Positions 1-12,350 are shown, counted from the stretch's first letter. The stretch: 64,000 nucleotides of DNA from Echinococcus granulosus (GCF_000524195.1 NW_020170545.1:36918-100917), one strand, 5' to 3'. Notes: generated by a model not told the origin, from the letters alone. Made by a program: numbers and translations.

Positions 1-279
1 ACTAAGGGATCTGCTTTGTTAATGCTATTACTTACTGTACTCGCTCCTAAGAATTAATGGCCAAGGAGGAAGGGTTAAACTTGTAACCTCATGCAATGAA
101 ATTACCAACAAAGTTGTCGTGAAACCTCAAATCATGCTTAGACGATAATGGCAATCCGGCATAATAATCGTGACTTTCGCAAATAATTACTGGAAATTAA
201 TTTAAATATACACGTTCTTATGAATTTTTTAATATGTTCAAGAGGGATTTTAGAATGAAATGTTTAAAACTGAATGTAG

Positions 280-560
280 TGTGTGCAATATAAGTTTGTT
301 TAAATGCTTCTTTTAGGTGAAAAGTGTTCGGTGAACACGAATCTCGTTGTGGAACAGTCGTCATCTGCCCTTTGAGAGAAGTGCAGCCTGAGCAGTACGC
401 CGTCCATGCAAGTATCAATGAGGAGTGCTCCTACCAAATCGATCGTTTCACTGTAAGCGAACGAAGCCAAGGTGGAAGGATATAAATGCCGAACCTGTTG
501 CACTAATGGCAGCGTCGCCGGACCTCCTACCATTCAGGAATGATATGGATCGAAAAAGTG
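280..560 (+). repeat. Putative 5' LTR remnant
   Basis: This segment resembles 3815-4095. Shared words in the same order include TTTTAGGTGAAAAG/TTTTAGGCGAGAAG, GAATCTCGT, AAGTGCA and TGAGCAGTA/TGAACAAGTA, and both end near a TGCGGTTT word. Divergence is high, so the insertion is old. The exact ends are uncertain. Confidence 0.55.
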
Positions 561-3500
561 CGGTTTGACAACCGCCAGGCCTAGCCTTTGGTTCTACCTG
601 CAACACCAGCGCATCCTCTAGATTCTACCTGCCCTTCTTTAGCTGCTCTTCCTTACCTTCCCATTCACCAAATTGAAAATCCTGCTTTGCTTTACCCAAA
701 TTCTCTATTGACCAGGAGGAGCAGTCACTTACCACAGAGTTCCTTCACCACTGCTATGATGCGGACGAAGACGGTGTGGCTGCGCTGAAGGTCTCCAACT
801 TACAATATAACGAGCTTCGACCAAACAGCCTCCAACTAGAGTCTCAAGATAGAATGCCGTTTAGCTCAGACAAGAAGCGCGCCAACCCATTATGATCGAG
901 AAATTCCTCGATACAAACACTAACTCCCCATCGAACTGGTAAAGTTCACTGCAAAGAAGCGCAGGGAGTCTCTTGCAGTCATATGCCACAACAGCCTTAA
1001 TAAATGATCAAATCCAACACCTTCCTATCGTGGTCCTCTGTGTTATACCCCAAAATTAGGTAAGTCCTCCTTTTCCTTTTCTTATTTACTATCATATTGC
1101 CCTAATTTATTCTTGCTAATCCATGACAAACTGGAAGGGCATCCATACAATTTCCTCTTTGACTGTGGTGCAACTAGATTGATAGGATATATTAAGGTTT
1201 TCTTGACCCTTTGTAGCTTATTGCATTCAGCAGAATGAAGGGAGATGGTAGCAAAGGCAAGTAAATTTAGGTAGTGAAATTTACAAGATGTGCAAAACTT
1301 GCTTAGGACGCGATTCTTAACGCCGATTTTAACTAAAAATTAAGGTAATCCTAAATTTTGCAGAAGACACCAACTCTTTTAATCGTGACATTACAGCCAA
1401 GGCAGCCGTTTTGCTACCAAAAAAAAAGACATTGACAATATTTGTAACGCCCTTTTTGAGACCGTAGCCGTACCCATAAACAACCCAGATGACCTCTCTG
1501 CTCAGCCTACCTACATAACCCACTTTCAGGGAAAAGAACTTCGCTTGTGAATGGTTAAGCACGCAAATATATTCTCCTGGTAAAGTGTTAAGCTGGGGCG
1601 AACAAGCATTGTCGCGTATACCATAGGCACCCGGAGGCGTACCACCTCCTCTGCTAAAATGAAGTGATACGTCTCGTCAGAGGACGGAAGTGAGTGACAG
1701 TGAGTCGACAGCAGGAATCAGAACGTGGCAAAGAAGTTTGCCTCCTTACTGTCCCACATTAACTCTTAATTGGGCTCCCTGCAAGAATTAGTGGTTCTCT
1801 CCCTCAGGCTTAACATCAGGACACTGGTAAGTGAATTTGGCGGAAAGGGACAGAGAAAGGACAGTTTTATATATTATCGGGTGGAATTTTGAACTCTGTA
1901 AGACAGCGACCATCTTTTATTTGCTGATGCAAACCGTATTAGTCGATTTAATTCCCAAACATTGCAAGATATACCTCGATAGCATTCTCGTATTCGTTAA
2001 AGACATTTGAGAGCATACCACAAACCTGGGACTAGTGTTTGGCCGCTTGCGTGGTGCGGTGTTAACCCTTTTCTTGTGCAGCAGTGTTCGGCTAACTTCT
2101 CGGGCCATGCCCCTTCACCAGATGGCACAGTAGCTACCAAAATTGCTGCACAACAGATGATGGCATTTCGTCGTTTCCTAGGCTTGGCAGGTTACTTCAA
2201 GGCAAACTCGCTGCATAAATTGACGGAAAATGGGACAAAAGGATTCTTTAAGTGTGAGAAAGAGGACGATAAAACATTCAAATAAGTAAAGCAAATACTC
2301 TGCTCTGCACCGATTTTAGCATTACCAAACTTTGGATCCAGTGCCCTACCATCTGTACTGTATGTTAGGGCCAGCCTTGCAGCTGTGGATGTTGCACTCA
2401 TGAAGGGACACAGAGGGACTGAAACGCGTCAAAGAGGTGGGACAAAAATGTGCAACACAGCTTGAGCTGTTCGCTGACTTCACAATGGTTGAACACCTTA
2501 GACATTATCTGATAGCGAAGAAGCTCATATTGAGAATGGATTGTTAGGCACTGGCTGATATGGTTAAAACAATTAAGGGCATAGATCTTTCATGTCCATG
2601 CTAATATAAGGCGGTATAGCAGTTATATAAGCGTCTCGTAGTTCTAGGATCATCTGTGCAAACAGTTCTCCAGAAACTTTACGATTAATTTGGCCCCGTG
2701 AGCAAAAATAAGATGCTAGATGCCTCGAACATGAGATATCAGTTGTCTCTCCTCATCTCAGATATAATTGATTCCTGCCAAATCTGAGTCACTTTCAGCA
2801 GCCATAAAAGGCTTTACCTCACAGTGACAAAACGACTTTAATCCATGCCCACATGGTTCCTAGGGGAAAGTGTAGGTATTGGTATCATGGTCCCTCTGCC
2901 ACCCGTCATGATAGAGAGTCCTTGCATTCGGGCTATGGTCATCACATCACGAAAGTACCCGAGGCAGACCCCGTTAGGAAATAAGACGCTGATAAAGTCG
3001 CTTTAGTTTTCCTTAATAGTTGGATTCGCAACAGAAAGCGCCCAAAACATTGAACAGCGATCAAGGCGCTGATTTTGAATTCCTACTTCTTGCTGACCAA
3101 AACAAGACTTTCCGAATCTTAAAGACACGCACGACACCTGGACAGCCCCAGGATAATGTGCAAAGGGAAAGAACGAATTGCCCTTGGATTGGAATACTGA
3201 AAGTTTTCACTGAGGATTCACGAGAAGACGACTAAGATTAGGGTCTGGGACAAGTTCTTGTGGTATACAGGGCTGCAGTCCACACATTAACTGGCACAAC
3301 GTGAAATAAATTACTAAGACTTCTTTACCAAATAGAAGTAAGAACCAAAAATGTCTCAGGGTGCGTGATGCAATTGTAAGGAAGAATATGATATGCATTT
3401 GATTTCGCACGTAAATATTTACTGCTGTTATATCAGGCAGAAGAAATATTGCACCAGCCGCAATCAGACTGACGTCTACCAAAAAGGGAAACTAAGGCAA

Positions 3501-3814
3501 CTGTACAGGTCGATCCCACCACCTATCGTTCATCACAAGTTCCATCATCCACAGAGCACAGATGTATTCCAGTGATGATTGTCATTTCACTATCAAACCC
3601 CCTCTTCCGCAATGCACAAGTCCGTGCTCAACCAATTACCATAACAAAGTGTGTCCGTAAAAAGGTGTACCCCTGTCAGATATGAAGATGCAGTTTACGG
3701 CTGGTGCTAGCGGAAGAAGGAGGTGCATCGCCAATGGCATATAGTAAGTTCTTTCAAACCCCTAAGGAGAGCACTGGGGTAGAGTGGTTTTGGGAAAGAT
3801 TTGAGGGTTATTTA

Positions 3815-4095
3815 GCGTGTAGATGATTGAATGCACTTTTTAGGCGAGAAGCGTTCAGTGGACTCGAATCTCGTAAAGGAAGTGGCGTTATCTATCCCCA
3901 AGGAATAAGTGCACTCTGAACAAGTAAAACCCTGATCCCTGTACTTCATTCATACTACCACCAATAAAGTTTCCTACCTGATTAGTATACTCGTTTTAAA
4001 GGAATTTGGACTAAGAAGGAAGAGATAGAGCCCAACCCACTGCGGTGCATTCATTGAAAAGAAATCTAAATGCGGTTTCGTGCAGATTCAAAAAT
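3815..4095 (+). repeat. Putative 3' LTR remnant
   Basis: Partner of the 280-560 repeat in direct orientation, lying just downstream of the integrase remnant. It ends within about 50 bp of the left edge of the segment shared by the two SND1 copies. Confidence 0.55.
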
Positions 4096-4129
4096 TAAAC
4101 GTGTGTCTAATATCTAAACCAGCTTTAAG

Positions 4130-6098
4130 GTAATGGTTAATCCAGCGAAATTGTTTGACGCTTTTTTACAAAATTATTTTTTTCATTGTTTTGATTAGTC
4201 GGCGCAAGGGCCCCGTGGTTGTTGGAGATTTTGTTTTGCATAGTATTCACGTGTTTATGCCAATGGTTAAACCACCTACACTTTGTGGAATTGGTAAACT
4301 TGTAAGTTTGAAAGCCATGTCTGACCAATCGTTGTCCCCTACGCTTGAAATTGGGCTCACTGTTTCGCTATACATTTTTCGGTCCTCAAAACGCCGTCCT
4401 TACTGCTTTCAATTGCTCCAAGAATTACATTTTACAAAGTAGACATAGGTATATTGCCCAAGAATTGGAAAATGGACTTCTTTGCGTTTGAAAGACTAAC
4501 TGTGCTATATGACAACAGCCTAAGGTTTAATTGGCTCTCTGTTTTTTATGGTTGGTGTTCTTGTTTCAAATGTCAATTTAGTGCTACTCCTCATTCATAT
4601 TGATGATTCATGTTTTAAGGCCGTTCACACCTTATGAATTTAGAATCAATCCATTCCAAGTTTTTGCCAAACTAGTTGGGTTTTGCAACCCTAAAGGCGA
4701 TAATCTGGGTGGGTAGATGCATTATCATGCATTACCTGTCGTTCTGCTATGGAGAGGTGGGAAGCTATTTAATCTTTCGTTTTCTGTTTTAAGTAAAGGT
4801 CAACGATTGAGTAGCATCTTTAGGTCTGTTAAACGTGGTTACGTGTGTGATTCCTTTTATATAGCGCGATTGCCCCCAAAACCTTCCTAAGTAGGCTCGG
4901 TGGGTCGGATTGTATATCTCATAAAGCAAGCATTTCAATCCCATGGCCTGCATGCTAACGCTGTTTCTAAGCGTTAGCTTAGGGCACACGACTGCTGTGG
5001 CCCTAGGTTGCGTGAGGTTACAGCCGTGTCATTCAACACCTTGACAACTTTTGCCTTATCTTGTTAACTTTTCACCAAATAATTGTCGTAGTACAGGGTA
5101 GCCGATAAGGTCATTCCGCTTTGTAGGTTATCTCCGGTGACACGATTGTCATCCGTGACCGTGCTCAAGATGGTCCGCCCTCTGCGCGTACAGTTCTACT
5201 CGATCATATTGCCTGCCCGAAAGTGGCCAAAAGGTCTAGTCCTTCTGGACAGCCCACGCCAGATGAGCCTTTTGGCTGGATGGCACGCGAATTTGTGCGC
5301 TCCAAGGTGGTCGGAAAGGAGATCTGCTATACTATCGAGAAGGAAGTTGACACTAATCGTGTATATGGCTGCATATTTCTCGACGAAAATTCAGGCTCTC
5401 AAAACCTTACTCACCTCCTTGTGAGTGAGGGTTTGGCTCAAGTGAGGCGTAGTATGAGTCAGGCTGCGATCGAAAAAAGTCCAACAATAAAAACTCTTAT
5501 TAAGCTCGAAAAGAAAGCTAAGGCCCATCGAAGAGGTATTTGGTCTGGCTCGGAGGTTGGCGCGCCGCGTAACATCTGCTGGAACATTGCACAACCCAGG
5601 GCTTTTTTCAATAAGCATGCCAGAAAGCCCCTTAACGGCGTGGTCGAGTTTGTCCGTGCTGGCAACATGCTACAGATTCAGCTCTTCCCACTTGATGAGG
5701 AGGTCACTCCAACCTATTACAACATCACGGTGCTCCTCTCAGGTATCAAGACTCCGGGCTCAAAGGTGGTTGAGGGTTCTCGTGTTTACGATCCCTTTGC
5801 TCTTGAGGCGCAATTCTTTGTGGAGTCGCGTCTTCTCCAACACGATGTCACTGTCATCCTAGAAAGCATGAGCAACAACTTATTCGTAGGCAGTGTTCTC
5901 CATCCGAAAGGCAATATTGCCCTCTTTCTGCTGCGTGGAGGATTGGCTTGGTGCTTGCGGTGGGGACTGACAGTTGTTAGTCCACAAGCTGGTAAGGCTA
6001 AAGCCTATCACAGTGCCGAGCAAATAGCTAAACTTAAACGTCTTTGCATCTGGAAGGCCTGCTTACCACCAGCTGGTGAATTAGTAGATGCATCGAAT
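4130..6098 (+). repeat. Segmental duplication, left copy (SND1 5' part)
   Basis: This block matches 14350-16318 in the same orientation. It covers about 130 bp upstream of the ATG, exon 1, intron 1 (825 bp here, 796 bp there) and the first two thirds of exon 2. Similarity stops inside the codons for the DAS residues near 6096, after which the left copy runs into unrelated sequence and a stop. The left edge fades out just after the LTR remnant. Similarity is patchy, with near-identical islands at 5398-5440, 5539-5588 and 5712-5948. Confidence 0.85.
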
Positions 6099-6122
6099 GA
6101 ACATCATCTCGTATCGGTCTAA
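4263..6122 (+). CDS. Truncated Tudor-SN/SND1 paralogue (two SN domains only)
   Basis: Second, shortened copy of the staphylococcal nuclease-Tudor gene. Exons: 4263-4301 and 5127-6122, giving 344 aa; intron 1 has a GTAAGT donor and a TAG acceptor. The protein carries the first SN-like repeat (about residues 14-165, starting VISGDTIVIRD) and the second (about 180-330, VVEFVRAGN to LCIW). It then ends in ten unrelated residues and a stop beyond the duplication breakpoint. SN3, SN4, Tudor and the C-terminal SN piece are absent. The frame is fully open despite many substitutions against the complete copy at 14510. The full SND1 protein is an RNA-binding scaffold of RNA-induced silencing, splicing and transcription. 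Whether this copy is expressed, and so a gene or an unexpressed relic, cannot be told from sequence. The in-frame region upstream of the chosen ATG is also open (from 4155). Confidence 0.7.
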
Positions 6123-9100
6123 CATTCGGCTCACTTGTTTCAAAAATGAACAATAATCTTGCTTGTATTGCTTCTCCCTTTTGTATTTCGCGTGTCCAAA
6201 TGCATATCACTTTGCATCTTTTTGTAGCAAAGTATTAAAAATTATTAATATTCCTGCATTATATTAAAGCGCCAAAACGAGCACTGCAAGAATAATGAGT
6301 CTAGCATAGAGATTAAAAGTGTCTATTCGCCAGTTGGTTCAATCACTTTCGTAAATAGAAAGTCGAGTAGGAAAGGTAGCTTTAACGGTCCATCCTTGTC
6401 CACCCAAAAGTCACTTAAATCATTGCAATGAAAGCTTTCTCAATAATCCCAGGAACAAGTGTACAAATTTATGGATAACTATTTCGCATCCTATGAGTGG
6501 TTGAGGGCACGGGTTATTAGTACGGCTTGATGCAATATGTATCGTTGTGAATGCCATTGAAACACTGAGTACGCAACAAAATGTCACGGACGTTTTCGGA
6601 TAAATTGAAGTAAGAAGATACCGGAACATAAACACTCATTGGTACGGATTACAATGAACAAGAAATGAATGTTTTGCTAAGAGATATGGCTGCACAATCA
6701 AACCAGGCGCCTTTGTAGGCCTAGCTGTAGAAAAAAAAGGCCAATTAGTCAAACTGGTACAAATGCTCTAACGCAGATAAGTTTCGAGCCATCGGTAAAG
6801 ATGTTTGACAATGATGAATAACAAGGAAATGTTGGCAATCGCGGAGACCATTGTGAGATTTCTTGCTAGTCACAGAATAAGGTACCACATTTCAGTAAGG
6901 AAATAGATTTAAGTATTAAAGAAACCACCTTAAAAAACAAAAGAAATTCGTGAAATTCCAGTCATCATGTCGATAAGTGCCGAGACAAACCGATCTCCTT
7001 TGTCTCTTATTAAATTACAATTTTTTTATTAATTTAAATGTTTTTGGCAATTTAGATACGGTGGCGCCTCAAAAATGCTGATTAGCGGCCGATCAAATTC
7101 AGGCATTTGTACTATCTCGCATTAATCAAATTAGTAAGCAATTTAAAAATAGCCAAGACAGTTTTAAGAAAGGAAAGCACGTTCGTGAGCACAAAATAAG
7201 GAAGTTGAAGTAACAAAATGAATTTTAGTCTTCTAATATTTTTCAATAATGTGGTAGGCTTACACCCATATTCTTAAAAATACTGCCAGGAAACCATTTA
7301 AAGAAAGTAGGCATCTATCTAGGAAAAAGTCATTGATAGGTCTTGATGCATCCCTGAACTTCAGGTCTAAGTGGTTCATTAACTGTAAATATTTCTAATT
7401 TATAATTACTATAACTTTTATAATATGGGATACAAAACTACTTCTTAATGTTAGCCCCATTGTCTGACTTAAGCTATTTCTCGAACTCTAACTGATCTCA
7501 GGACTAATTTCTACGAAAGTTGCTTTAATCGTACTGTCGTCTTACTGAATTCGGCGTTAAGTAGTAGGTTATCTTCTAGTGTGCAGTAGCTAATGCCTCT
7601 TGCAAACTATTTGCAAAACGAATTTTAAATTGTTTGAACTTTAAGAATGGTATTCAAATTTTTGAAGAAACCTTAATCTCTTAGTTTCCTATGATACAAG
7701 CTCAAAGCGAGTAGACCAAAACGGTTGCAATGAAGAGGCCAATGTAAAATGACACAAGCGCGATAGTAATAAGCGTTTAAGATAGTGATTTAAACTAGTC
7801 TATTCCTTTGGTATTAGGCAAATAAAAGGTTCATACGATTTCCCGTACAACCTGCTGCAGCGACTTGTAAAATGAAGGAGCTAATTTACCCTTACATGCG
7901 TCCTCCCCACTTTTCCTGTGGTTTGATTGCACACTCATCACCAAGCACAAATTAGCCCAATCTGACAGATCTGATTCTTGCACGTCAGCATTTCAAACCA
8001 AGATTGGCACAGTTCTATAGCCATAGAGGCTAGCTATCATTCAGCTTTGCTATATAACAATTGCGGAAGGTGCGGTATAGAACGTGCCGCCAGGTATTTG
8101 TCCGAAAACTTGTTTTGGTGATGAAATACTCAAAAATGGATTTAACAGAGTGGAAGATGGAAAATACAAATTATGAGTAGTACATACTGCAATTATTGGA
8201 AACTAACAAGCCAAGGAAATTTTGCCTAACTTTTTGCTTTAAGGCTGGGGTAAAAACGATTTTGCAGCTTTATCGACTGGAAGAGGTTAGTCTTGGTGGA
8301 ATCTAAGCAAGCACGTACTCGTGACACACATTAAGTGTAAATACATGTCGCTTGGAAAGTACTGTTTGATCCCTAACCGACTAATTTAGGCTGAGAAATG
8401 ATTTCTCCATTCTTTGGACTCGTCTGGACACAGCTGAGACACAAATCTATCGCTACAGGCCTATGTTTTGTGCGTTCGTTTCTTTACAGAAGGCCCAGCA
8501 ATAATCGCAGCCAAGGTCCGCCTACTCGAGGGGATGCTCGTGAAGCGTACACAAGAAGGCGTTATCGAGAGAAGCAGTCATTAATAGTGAATTTGTAAGG
8601 AGAAGCTCATTTACTTATAAGATCTTATAAGCAAGGCCTCATCACATAAATGCATTGCCGATTCCTGAGAAGTTGAAACGTTGGGGTGGGGAAAGGAGGA
8701 AGGGGGTGAGGAAAGGAGCGAGGTACTGACCCATCATTGTAATGTAATTTTGTGAAGCGATGGCAGTGCCCTTTTTTGCCATTAGCATTTGACACACACC
8801 CGAAATGGAATGGACAGTTGAGAAATGCGGTGAAGGAGAAGTGGTCAGATGTTTCTTGGCTTCCAGGTGCAAAGCATTTTTCAAATTTTATTATCTTAAG
8901 CCTGAATCGTGACGGAAAATATCTTTAAGCCATATGCTGCAATAGTGGAAATTCCAATGTGCAAAATATTGTTTTTGTTAACTATTTTGAATTTTTCTTC
9001 GAAAATGATGTCGTACCACCTGAGGATAGCTGTCACTTAAGATAAGGTTTATTATTTGGCTGCAAACAGTGTAACACCCAAGACATTAAAAAGACAAAAG

Positions 9101-9130
9101 AAGACATAATATACGAGCAGAATATGTGTT
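6123..9130. other. Intergenic, no gene recognised
   Basis: AT-rich non-coding DNA between the truncated SND1 copy and the first interspersed repeats. ATTAAA-type polyadenylation words occur near 6233 and 6263, compatible with a transcript end for the truncated copy. Short ORFs at 8398-8598 (plus) and 8642-8884 (minus) match nothing recognisable and have no splice context, so they are not called. Confidence 0.6.
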
Positions 9131-9245
9131 ACGGACATACGGAAGGATTCGGGAATACTGGCACTGCCCAAAGGCCAGCTCATCTGGCGCGGTACAGCGG
9201 CCAAGTCAAAAGTGGCGCCTCACCAAAACAGGGAGTTAAACAACC
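9131..9245 (-). repeat. Interspersed repeat, short form (copy 1)
   Basis: Reverse-oriented partial copy of the family also seen at 9281, 9925, 12168, 31340 and elsewhere. It contains the diagnostic GGCGCC-type box next to CACTTTTG and the GGCCTTTGGG word, read on the minus strand. Confidence 0.7.
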
Positions 9246-9280
9246 AACATGTTGCAATATAATGCAATTGATAGGACATA

Positions 9281-9485
9281 TGCATATGTAATACGATAGT
9301 GGTTTATCCCTCGGTTCTGGTGAGGCACCACTTTTGTACTTTGAATTAGCCCCTTTGCAACTCGCTGGGTGGGCTGGCCTTTTGTGCCATGCCAATAGCC
9401 CGGTCACCTTCTCTATGCTAAATACATATTCTGCCCGAGTATTGTGTCTTCTTTCGTCTTCAGGGAGTCCCGGGACGCTATACAT
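9281..9485 (+). repeat. Interspersed repeat, short form (copy 2); left arm of inverted pair
   Basis: About 205-bp copy reading, in order, GTGGTTTATCCC, GGTGAGGCACCACTTTTG, GGGTGGGCTGGCC, GCCATGCCAATAGC, CCCGAGTATT, TTTCGTCTTCAGGGAG and GGGACGCTA. It is close to 90% identical by eye, over its whole length, to the reverse complement of 9925-10133. Confidence 0.8.
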
Positions 9486-9709
9486 ATATCTAAAATCACA
9501 CTAATAATATGTTAACTAAGAAAACAATGAATTTGAACCTGTAAACATTTATGTACGTACCAAAAATTGTAATTAAAGCTAAATACAACTAGAACCACAT
9601 ATTTGTAAGAAATGACATTGGATATACCTACATGTTTAGGAATAAATTTGCTAAGAAATATTACATTTACGTATAAAAACATATTAAGCTTTTCACAATT
9701 ATGATTGCC

Positions 9710-9924
9710 GTGCTAATACACAAACACATATGTATATATATTTCAAAAAATTATGTATATGGCTACAACTCTATGCATACGAAAAACCAAACCCACTAAA
9801 AATCAAATTGCATAATAAAAAAGCAGATATACATGCACGCAAAAATGGGAATATACGAAAATAAGCCATACATACATGGAGACAAAAAACATACATCAAT
9901 ACCAACAGATATATGTACATACAT
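9710..9924. repeat. AT/TACA-rich simple sequence
   Basis: Low-complexity sequence with repeated ACATAT, TATATA and ACATACAT words, filling part of the loop between the inverted repeat arms. ORFs here are artefacts of the low-complexity sequence. Confidence 0.6.
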
Positions 9925-10133
9925 GTGTAGCGTCCCGAGACTCCCTGAAGACGAAATAAGACAAAATACTCGGGCAGAATACATATATTCAGCACGGAGA
10001 AGGTGTCTGAGCTATTGGCATAGCCCAAAAGGCCAGCCCACCCAGATAGGTACAAGAGGGCTAATTCAAAGTACAAAAGTGGCGCCTCACCAATACCGGG
10101 GGATAAACCACTATTGTATTACACATGCGCGTT
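9925..10133 (-). repeat. Interspersed repeat, short form (copy 3); right arm of inverted pair
   Basis: Reverse-oriented copy of the same element as 9281-9485. The similarity extends into the flanks at the outer end (ATGTAATACGATAGTGG against ATGTGTAATACAATAGTGG), so the two arms probably derive from one longer duplicated and inverted segment. Confidence 0.8.
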
Positions 10134-10600
10134 AATATAAATATATGCAAACATGCGTATGTAAGCATATATATAAACACAAGTAGATGCAAGCATGTAC
10201 GACATACAAACAAAAGCACGCTTACATACAAACATGCATATGTAAAAGTATACACACATACATACAAAGAAAATATATACATAGACGAAATCATACACAC
10301 TGGCTTGTATACATATAGGCATTCACACCTACATACTACATGCATTCACACATACAACATGCGCCCATACATGCATACAAGCCTACACACATGCACATTT
10401 ACAAACATACTCACACATATATACGGGCTTACAGACATGCCTTCGCATACGATAGCATGCACCTACCTGCATGCACATACATACATACATGCATACGTAC
10501 ACACATATACCAATATACACACACATTTATTCACATTTACCTACGATCATAAATACATACACACACATTCTTGTATGCATATATACATACTTGCATAGCT
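10134..10600. repeat. TACA/CA-rich microsatellite field
   Basis: Imperfect ACATAC, ACACAC and CATGCATAC units over about 470 bp. The apparent 157-codon plus-strand ORF (10125-10598) is rich in His, Thr and Tyr because of the repeat and is not a gene. Confidence 0.85.
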
Positions 10601-12167
10601 TCAACATTTATTCCCTCAAGCGCACATGCTTTATACCTATTTTTAAGAGCGCATTTGTGCATCATTTTGTGCAAAAATTATTTTATTTTTTTTGATTTTA
10701 TTCCGTGTCTCATTATGCAGTTGCATACTTTTATTATATGTAATTTATCATCAACTCTTCGGTTTTATATTTTATAGTATGGAATTTACAAAAATGTGGT
10801 TATTTTTATGCTTTTAGAATAACTATTTAATTACAAGTTTTGCTCTTTCTTTATTTCCTCATTTAATTGAATGGACTTCGTAGGTTCCTTTGCAAATTTC
10901 ATTTGGTTAGCTTATTGCGGTTTTATGTCATTGGGATTTTTCGTTCACAACCTTCATGTAATTCATTACATTTAATGCTGCATACTCTTCCAATTTAAGT
11001 ACATTTTTCTAATGTAGGCATAGTTTTAAACATATTTTACATAAATCCGGCGTGTTACATATGCACTTATTTTTGCGCGACTTCGGTGTACTTGTTACTC
11101 ATAATGTACTTTGTCCCATGAATTTCCTGTACTGCAGTAGAATTTGTTTTAAAATGTGCGCTTTTACATTACCAATTAATACGCATTTATCTTTTCGTTA
11201 CAGTCATTTTTGTATCCGTTATTTTTTTATTGCTGAAGTTCATTGCAATTTTGGTTGTATTAATTTGAGCTTTGTACTTATTGGCGAAATAGAGTACAAA
11301 TGCATTTTTTAACATGTATGAGTTAATACTATTTTTGTAAACCGTATCTGCTATATCCATGCAGTTGATTGTAAAAATTTCTTACAATTTATTTGTACTT
11401 GTACAATTACGCGTATATTTTAATGCCTTTAATGCGCTGGCGAGATTAATTGCAAACGTATGTGTGTTGGTGAATACTCACTTTATACCACTAAAATTGC
11501 TTACAAAACATCTCTTTGTATTTAAATACGTTTACCAATTTTTTGGATTGATTTTACACATATCTGCGTCAGTGCATATTTGTTATAATTTTGTAAGTTT
11601 GGCTAAAATAATTTCCTCTGTTTGGGCAGATATTTATTATGTATTAATGAATTCGATTGTCATTATGTTCGTATGTTACTGAATTTTTTTTACACTTGAT
11701 AACAACGTGTGTTTATAAAAGTGACTATTTTTACTACTTAGTAAAGTAATTACAAATTTCTCCATATGTGTGTGGTGATGCATTATGTATCTATACATAA
11801 TATCCACCTCAAATATGTGTAAATATTTATGGTTTTGTTTACATTTGAGAGTATATTTATGTTTCTTTCGTAGTACTACTTTCAGATACATGTGTGCTGG
11901 TGCGTGGATGTACTTAACCAGTGACGTTGTTTACAAATACACATACACATATGTATGTGCACATTTTACTTGTGTAATTGCTAACATACGTGTACATATT
12001 CACCGATTTTTGGATGCAGCATAATAGTGTAATTGTCAAAAAGTACATATGCACTACAGTACATATGTATTTCGTAAAATGGACTGCAAATACAGATGCA
12101 TTTGGGTGTGGATGCATTTCGCATAAGTGAGTTTGACTGCAAATACCCATTTTTATATGCAGTGCTT

Positions 12168-12350
12168 TGGTTGTTTAATTCTTGGTTTTGTCCATGGGCC
12201 GCTTAGGTGCTCCACCACTGCACCTTCGCCAAGTGGCCTGGCCTCTGAGCCATGCCAGTGGACGTCAAGCTCTGCTGCTAGTCGAAAATGCGTATTTGAC
12301 TCGAGTGTTGCCTCCTCTCTGGTCTTCAGGGAAGTCTCGGAGCACTGCAT
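12168..12350 (+). repeat. Interspersed repeat, short form (copy 4)
   Basis: Contains GGGCCGCTTAGGTGCTCC, CACCTTCGCC, AGTGGCCTGGCC, GCCATGCCAGT and GTCTTCAGGGAAGTCTCGGAG in family order. Inserted in the degenerate tandem field. Confidence 0.8.

Larger units (their letters stand above)
280..4095 (+). mobile_element. Decayed Ty3/gypsy LTR retrotransposon
   Basis: Remnant of an LTR retrotransposon. Fragments of a gypsy-type pol polyprotein appear in the usual order on the plus strand in shifting frames: reverse transcriptase around 1920-2110 (the active-site box reads YLDS instead of YLDD), the RT/RNase H connection around 2110-2420 (FLGLAGYF, APILALPNF), and integrase around 2840-3300 (SDQGADFE, then TRTTPG and ERTN). 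A chromatin-proximal C-terminal part runs to about 3570 and possibly 3780. Frameshifts and stops interrupt every domain, so no protein can be made. Similar flanking sequences at about 280-560 and 3815-4095 behave as the two LTRs. No gag was recognised between 560 and 1900. The outer LTR ends, primer-binding site and target-site duplication could not be fixed by eye. Confidence 0.8.

Noticed and set aside
5137..5862. Alternative plus-strand and minus-strand ORFs overlapping the SND1 copies
   Set aside because: They are shadows of the SND1 frame; the same shadows occur in the second copy at 15420-16890.
9180..10076. Several 100-codon ORFs on both strands
   Set aside because: They lie in the inverted interspersed repeats and AT/TACA simple sequence and show no protein family features.
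10125..10598. 157-codon ORF, the longest in the region, rich in His/Thr/Tyr
   Set aside because: It is a direct translation of the TACA/CA microsatellite field; overlapping frames give similar low-complexity peptides.
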